Under the pieces are notes generated by a model. The model worked only from the letters and a program-made list of their open reading frames with translations. It was not told the DNA's origin and did not search any database. A stretch of 64,000 bases of DNA from Microcebus murinus (Eukaryota; Chordata; Mammalia; Primates; Cheirogaleidae). Location of the stretch: the NCBI RefSeq assembly GCF_040939455.1, contig NC_134106.1, forward strand, positions 76,267,001 through 76,331,000. The letters run 5' to 3'. Of this stretch, positions 59,063 to 64,000 are shown piece after piece. The translations under genes and the position numbers were made by a program. Position 1 is the stretch's first letter. Each line of letters opens with the position of its first letter.

Positions 59063-59732
59063 CTTTATGCTTAGTATGGAACCAGAAAAGATTCTGTATA
59101 GCAAAATCAATCCTAGGCAATAAAAACAAAGTGAAAATATCAATTTATCAGACTTCAAACTGTACTACAAGGCTATAGTAATTAAAACAGCTTAGTATTG
59201 TCACAAGAACAGGGGCATCGACCAGTGGAACAGAACAGAGAACCCAGATATAAAACCATCCTCATATAGCCATCTAATCTTTGACAAAGCAGACAAAAAC
59301 ATACACTGGGGAAAAGAATCCTTATTCAATAAATGGTGCTGGGAAAACTGAATAGCCACATGTAGAAGACTGAAACAGGATCCACACCTCTCACCTCTCA
59401 CAAAATCAACTCATTTGGGTAACAGACTTAAACCTAAGGAGTGAAACTATTAGAATTCTATAGGAAAACATTGGAAATACTCTTCTAGACATTGGCCTAG
59501 GCAAAGAATTTATGAAGAAAACCCCAAAGGCAATCACAGCAACAACAAAAATAAATAAATGGGACCTGATCAAATTAAAAAGCTCTGCATAGCCAAAGAA
59601 ATTGTTATGAGAGCAAACAGACAACCTACAGAATGGGAGAAAATTTTCACAAGCTACATATCCGATAAAGGGCTGATAACTAGAATCTATTTAGAACTCA
59701 GGAAAATCAGCAAGAAAAAAATCAAACAACCA

Positions 59733-59985
59733 GGCTGGGCGCAGTGGCTCATGCTTGTAATCTTAGCACTCTGGCAGGCCGAGGTGGGTGGATCCCTCAA
59801 GGTCAGGAGTTTGAAACCAGCCTGAGCAAGAGTGAGACCCCATCTCTACTAAAAAGAGAAAGAAATTAATTGGCTGAGGCAGAAGGATTGCTTGAGCCTA
59901 GGAGTCTGAGGTTGCTGTGAGCTAGGCTGATGCCATGGCACTCTAGCCCGGGCAACCGAGTGAGACTCTGTCAAAAAAAAAAAAA
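59733..59985 (+). mobile_element. Alu nested in the young L1, internally deleted
   Basis: The Alu head and tail are present but the middle linker and start of the right arm are missing. Flanked by AAAAAATCAAACAACC at 59716-59731 and 59981-59996. Confidence 0.92.
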
Positions 59986-60160
59986 AATCAAACAACCCTA
60001 TCAAAAAATGGGCAAAAGACATGAACAGAAACTTTTCAAAAGAAGACAGAATAATGGCCAACAAACATATGAAAAAATGCTCAACATCTCTAATCAAAAC
60101 CACATTGAGATATTACTTATCTCCAGTGAGAATGGCCGTTATCTAAAAGTCCCAAAACAA

Positions 60161-60495
60161 GCAGGGCGCGGTGGCTCACGCCTGTAATCCTAGCACTCTG
60201 GGAGGCTGAGGCGGGCGGATTGCTCGAGGTCAGGAGTTCAAAACCAGCCTGAGCAAGAGCGAGACCCCGTCTCTACTATAAATAGAAAGAAATTAATTGG
60301 CCAACTAATATATATATATAAAATTAGCCGGGCATGGTGGCACATGCCTGTAGTCCCAGCTACTCGGGAGGCTGAGGCAGGAGGATCGCTTGAGCCCAGG
60401 AGTTCGAGGTTGCTGTGAGCTAGGCTGACGCCACGGCACTCACTCTAGCCTGTGCAACAAAGCGAGACTCTGTCTCAAAAAAAAAAAAAAAAAAA
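60161..60495 (+). mobile_element. Alu (lemur-type) nested in the young L1
   Basis: Full-length Alu flanked by AAAAGTCCCAAAACAA at 60145-60160 and 60496-60511. Confidence 0.95.
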
Positions 60496-61173
60496 AAAAG
60501 TCCCAAAACAATAAATGTTGGCGTGGATGTGGGACTGCAAACTAGTGCAACCTCTGTGGAAAACAATATGGAGATACCTTAAAGCGACACACGTAGATCT
60601 ACCATTTGATCCAGCAATCCCATTACTGGGTATCTACCCAAAAGAACAAAAGTCACTCTGTAATAAATATAATAAAGACATTTGCACTCGAATGTTTATA
60701 GCAGCACAATTCACAATTGCAAAGATGTGGAAACAACCCAAGTGCCCATCAATACATGAGTGGATTAATAAAATGTGGTATATGTATACCATGGAGTACT
60801 ATTCAGCTATAAGAAACAAAGGTGATATAGCACCTCTTGTATTTTCCTGGATAGAGCTGGAACCCATTCTACTAAGTATCCCAAGAATGGAAAAATGAGC
60901 GCCACATGTACGAACAAGCAAATTTGGTATTAACTGATCAACACCTAAGTGGACATGTAGGAATAACATTTATTGGGTGTCTGGCAGGTAGGGGGGAGGG
61001 GATGGGTATATACATACATAATGAGTGTGATGTGCACCATTTTGGGGATGGACACGCTTGGAGCTCTGACTCCAGGGGGGAAAGGCAACACACATAACCT
61101 AAACATTTGTACCCCGTAATATGCTGAAATAAAAAAAAAAATAAAAACAGAAAACAAACAAACAGGAAATCTG

Positions 61174-62690
61174 ATGCCAGTAACACAAGGGGTTGCCACC
61201 TGGGTAGAAGCAAAGACCAGAACCCCTGAAGCAAAGACCAGAACCCCTGAAGAGTAAACATATGAGCACACAGATCTTTCACCCCTTCAACATCCCTCCA
61301 CCCCCTCAATAACTCAGGGCCCCAAGTTTTATATAGTTTTGGTAGAAGCAAATCCTGATGTAACCAGCTTTAGCCCCTGGTGACCTGGTCTCTGGAGCAC
61401 CACGATAAGGTGAAACCTGGTAGGTGTCAGAAGGGACTGTCCATCCTTTGTTCCGTTTTCTGTCCTTCCCATCCCTACTTAGTTCCTTTGTCTTTTCTCC
61501 ATCCTGTATGTTCTACCTCAATGTGGAACTAAAATTTATACTACTATTAGTTACAGGGTTATTGATTGAGTAAAGTTTGATTTCTATTTTTTTCTTACGT
61601 AAGTGCTTTGGATCTATAAACTTGGTGGGTTTTTTGTTTTGTTTTTTTTTTGAGATAGAGTCTCATTCTGTTGCCCACAGGCTAGAATGCATCAGCCTAG
61701 CTCACAGCAACTTCAAACTCCTGACCTCAAGTGATCCTCCTGCCTCAGCCTCCCAGAGTGCTAGGATTACAGGTGTGAGCCACCTCGCCCACCCGGCCTA
61801 TAAACTTCTTTTTAAAATGCAGTTGAACACTTGATCTGTCTTCCTTCAGAAAATGATTAATTGGGCTGTTTGGTACTCTCTGGGCCTCTACTTCTTTTGT
61901 CTGTAAATAGAGATGATGTTGAAAAGACTAAATTAGTTAATACATACAAAACATCTACAATGGTAATTATTGTTGCTATTCATCGAGGTATCATCTGTGA
62001 TGTATTTTCCCCAGTGGCTCAGGGGCCCTGATTGAACAAAGCTTCTCCACTCACCCCACCTCCCATCCTAGACCATCCCCAGCCCAGATCACCAGTCAGT
62101 CAGGCAATGTCCCAGGGGAAAGCCAAGGAGATAGGAAGCAATAACAGTGTGCCAAAGAAATAAAAGAAAGCAAACACCAATGCACCTACCGTCCTAGGAC
62201 CTCAGAAACCCCTTGGGGGCCCTCCCCAATTGTTTCTCCCTCCCTCCCTCCACCAGAGGTAACCACTTTCCTGACTTTTATGTTAGCCATTCTCTTGCTT
62301 TTCTTTACAGTTTTAATATCTACATGTGGTTTCTGAACAATATATTGCTCAGTTTTGAAAAAGTTAGTAGCAAGCACGAACCCAGAAAAGAAAGGGCAAT
62401 ACAGCCCCCATCAGATGGAGGCCCAAGAGAAGAGAAGAGGACACTGAGTGTCAGCCTCAGAGGCTGGCCTGGCTTCCCTGAGAGTCCACAGGGGTCACTC
62501 TGAGAGGGTGAGGCCACAAAGCAGTCCCTGGAAGCACAAGGATCATGGCAGCCTGGCATAGACATGGTAGTGGAATAGACCAACATAACTTTTTGAGAAG
62601 GGGCACAAGTGACATTTGTTTTTAAACTTTGCATGGTCAAAACTGTCTTTATTCTACTGTCACACTTGTTTGGTAGTTTGCCTGAGTGTA
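61174..62690. other. Intergenic DNA right of the young L1
   Basis: Begins with a 21-bp tandem duplication (AAGCAAAGACCAGAACCCCTG twice, about 61207-61248) and includes the partial Alu at 61641. Nothing else recognised. The final stretch 63490-64000 is also empty. Confidence 0.6.
61641..61798 (-). mobile_element. Partial Alu
   Basis: Inverted Alu-derived sequence about half the usual length, with the internal part missing. Confidence 0.82.
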
Positions 62691-63250
62691 AAATTCTGGA
62701 CTGGAAATCATTTTCCTTCAAATTTTGAAAGCATTTCTCTTTCATCTTGCTGTCTGTAGTGCTATTGAGAAGTCTGATACCATTCTTTCTGATCCCATGT
62801 ATGTGATCTGTTTGTTTGTTTTTCTCTCCAGAAGCTTATAGAATCCTCTGTTTGACCTGAGTGTCCTAAAATTTCATAGTGGAGTGATTTAGTGTGGGTT
62901 TACTTTCATCTGTGTGCTGGGCACTCAGTTTCAATATGGAAATGCAGATCTTCTAGTTATGTATGGGACATTTCTTTTATTATTTCTTTGACAAGATTTC
63001 CTCCTCTCTGTCTTTTCTTTCTGGGGCCCTCTCATCATTATACATTGGACCTACTGGGCTGACTCTTGCAATTTTTCCTCTACTCTTTCCAGCTCTTTGT
63101 ATTTTTACTCTAATTTTGGGGAATTTCCTCAATTTTATCTTTCAGTCTCTCTATGGAGTTCTTCATATCTATTATTAAAGTTTTTAATTTCCAAGAGCTC
63201 TTTATGGATACTCATGGTATCTAATCCAAATATATCTTTCATAGCTAGAA
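62690..63250 (-). repeat. Old LINE fragment (antisense)
   Basis: T-rich stretch with wording of old L1 antisense 3' sequence (GAGAAGTCTGATACCATTC, ATTATTTCTTTGACAAG, CTTTCAGTCTCTCTATGG). Family not assigned. Confidence 0.5.
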
Positions 63251-63330
63251 AAAAGAGTTCAAATAAATATTTATTGAATGAATGAACAAGTAATTGGGAC
63301 AGATGTTAGATAAAATCTACTCATATTTTT

Positions 63331-63487
63331 TCTTTTTTTAGGATATGGGTTCTTGCTATGTTGCCCAGGTTGGAGTGCAGTGGCTTTTCACAGACATGAT
63401 CATAGTTTGCTGCAGCCTCTAACTCCTAACCTTAAGTGATCTTCCTGCCTCAGACTCCCCAGTACAGGTGCACACCATGCCCAGCTT
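63331..63487 (-). mobile_element. Old Alu monomer
   Basis: Diverged inverted Alu arm beginning after a T-run (GTTGCCCAGGTTGGAGTGCAG). Confidence 0.8.
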
Positions 63488-64000
63488 GCTCAAATCTTTC
63501 AAATCCCCAATTAATTGAGAGCATTTATTTATTATCCTACCAAGAGTACAAGTGCTACATCTGAGAAGAGAAAGATTGTTAATTGTTTTTTTAAAGAAAT
63601 ATATGAGAAGTAAATAATATGCATTGATATGCTATTCAGATTTATTAAGCAATAGTGGTACATTTTATACATAGGTAGCAGCTAGTCTATTAAATATCCT
63701 CCTCCTCCACAAAGCATTAAAATCAGGCAGCAATTTTCCAGTTTACCTTTCTGTTCAGAAGCATCGGCAATATACAAGTCAGTGTCCATATAAGTCTTTG
63801 TCACATAGCAATCATTGCAAAGTGGTTGTCACCAGAGCAGGATAGGTTTTGGAACTTGTGATAACAAGAAATTCATTTGATGAAAATTTTGCAGTTACAA
63901 AAAAATTTTTTTTCATAATTTGTTTTTGAGAGAAATGGCTTGTCACATAGTTATTGTATCAGTTATTTTGTCTAATTATCCTGATCTCCCACCCCTAACC

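Overview
This window is nuclear DNA from a strepsirrhine primate, most likely a lemur. It has vertebrate split genes with GT-AG introns, and about 28 dimeric Alu elements. Most of these Alus carry a lemur/galago-type right arm (reading GTGAGCTAGGCTGACGCCACGGCACTCACTCTAGCC) and many have clean target-site duplications. It also has a TTAA-flanked piggyBac-type element of the kind described as recently active in mouse lemur. The species is my inference.

Gene order matches the human chromosome 2q11.2 block TMEM127 - CIAO1 - SNRNP200. (1) 1-7016: TMEM127 on the minus strand; only its first coding exon and the upstream part of the following intron are inside the window. (2) About 7000-7994: a CpG-rich, probably bidirectional promoter shared by TMEM127 and CIAO1. 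(3) 7995-11546: CIAO1, complete, 7 coding exons, 339 aa. (4) 11547-14720: the convergent tail-to-tail interval with the 3'UTRs and a 1-kb hAT transposon. (5) 14721-43982: SNRNP200 on the minus strand, complete, 45 coding exons. The exon lengths I derived sum to 6411 nt, which is 2136 codons plus stop and equals the human length. (6) 43983-44300: the SNRNP200 promoter. (7) 44300-64000: gene-poor DNA built by successive insertions: an old L1, a full-length PCGF5 retrocopy with an open 257-codon frame, a hAT-Charlie element, a young L1 carrying an intact-frame RPL23A retrocopy, and many Alus. In human the next gene to the right is ITPRIPL1; it is not reached here.

The host genes are housekeeping genes. 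CIAO1 delivers Fe-S clusters to cytosolic and nuclear proteins. SNRNP200 (Brr2) is the U5 snRNP helicase that unwinds U4/U6. TMEM127 is an endosomal/lysosomal membrane protein that restrains mTOR and RET signalling. They share a neighbourhood, not a pathway.

I found no new molecular system. The items most worth a second look are: the PCGF5 retrocopy, which kept both its reading frame and a CpG-rich 5' end; the piggyBac-type elements; a micro-duplication that made decoy splice donors right at the first ATP-binding loop of SNRNP200; two GC-AG introns in this spliceosomal gene; and a tandem Alu pair sharing one target site three times. Exon boundaries were set by hand from splice consensus, reading-frame continuity and my memory of the human proteins. 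Repeat family names are from memory and were not checked against a library.
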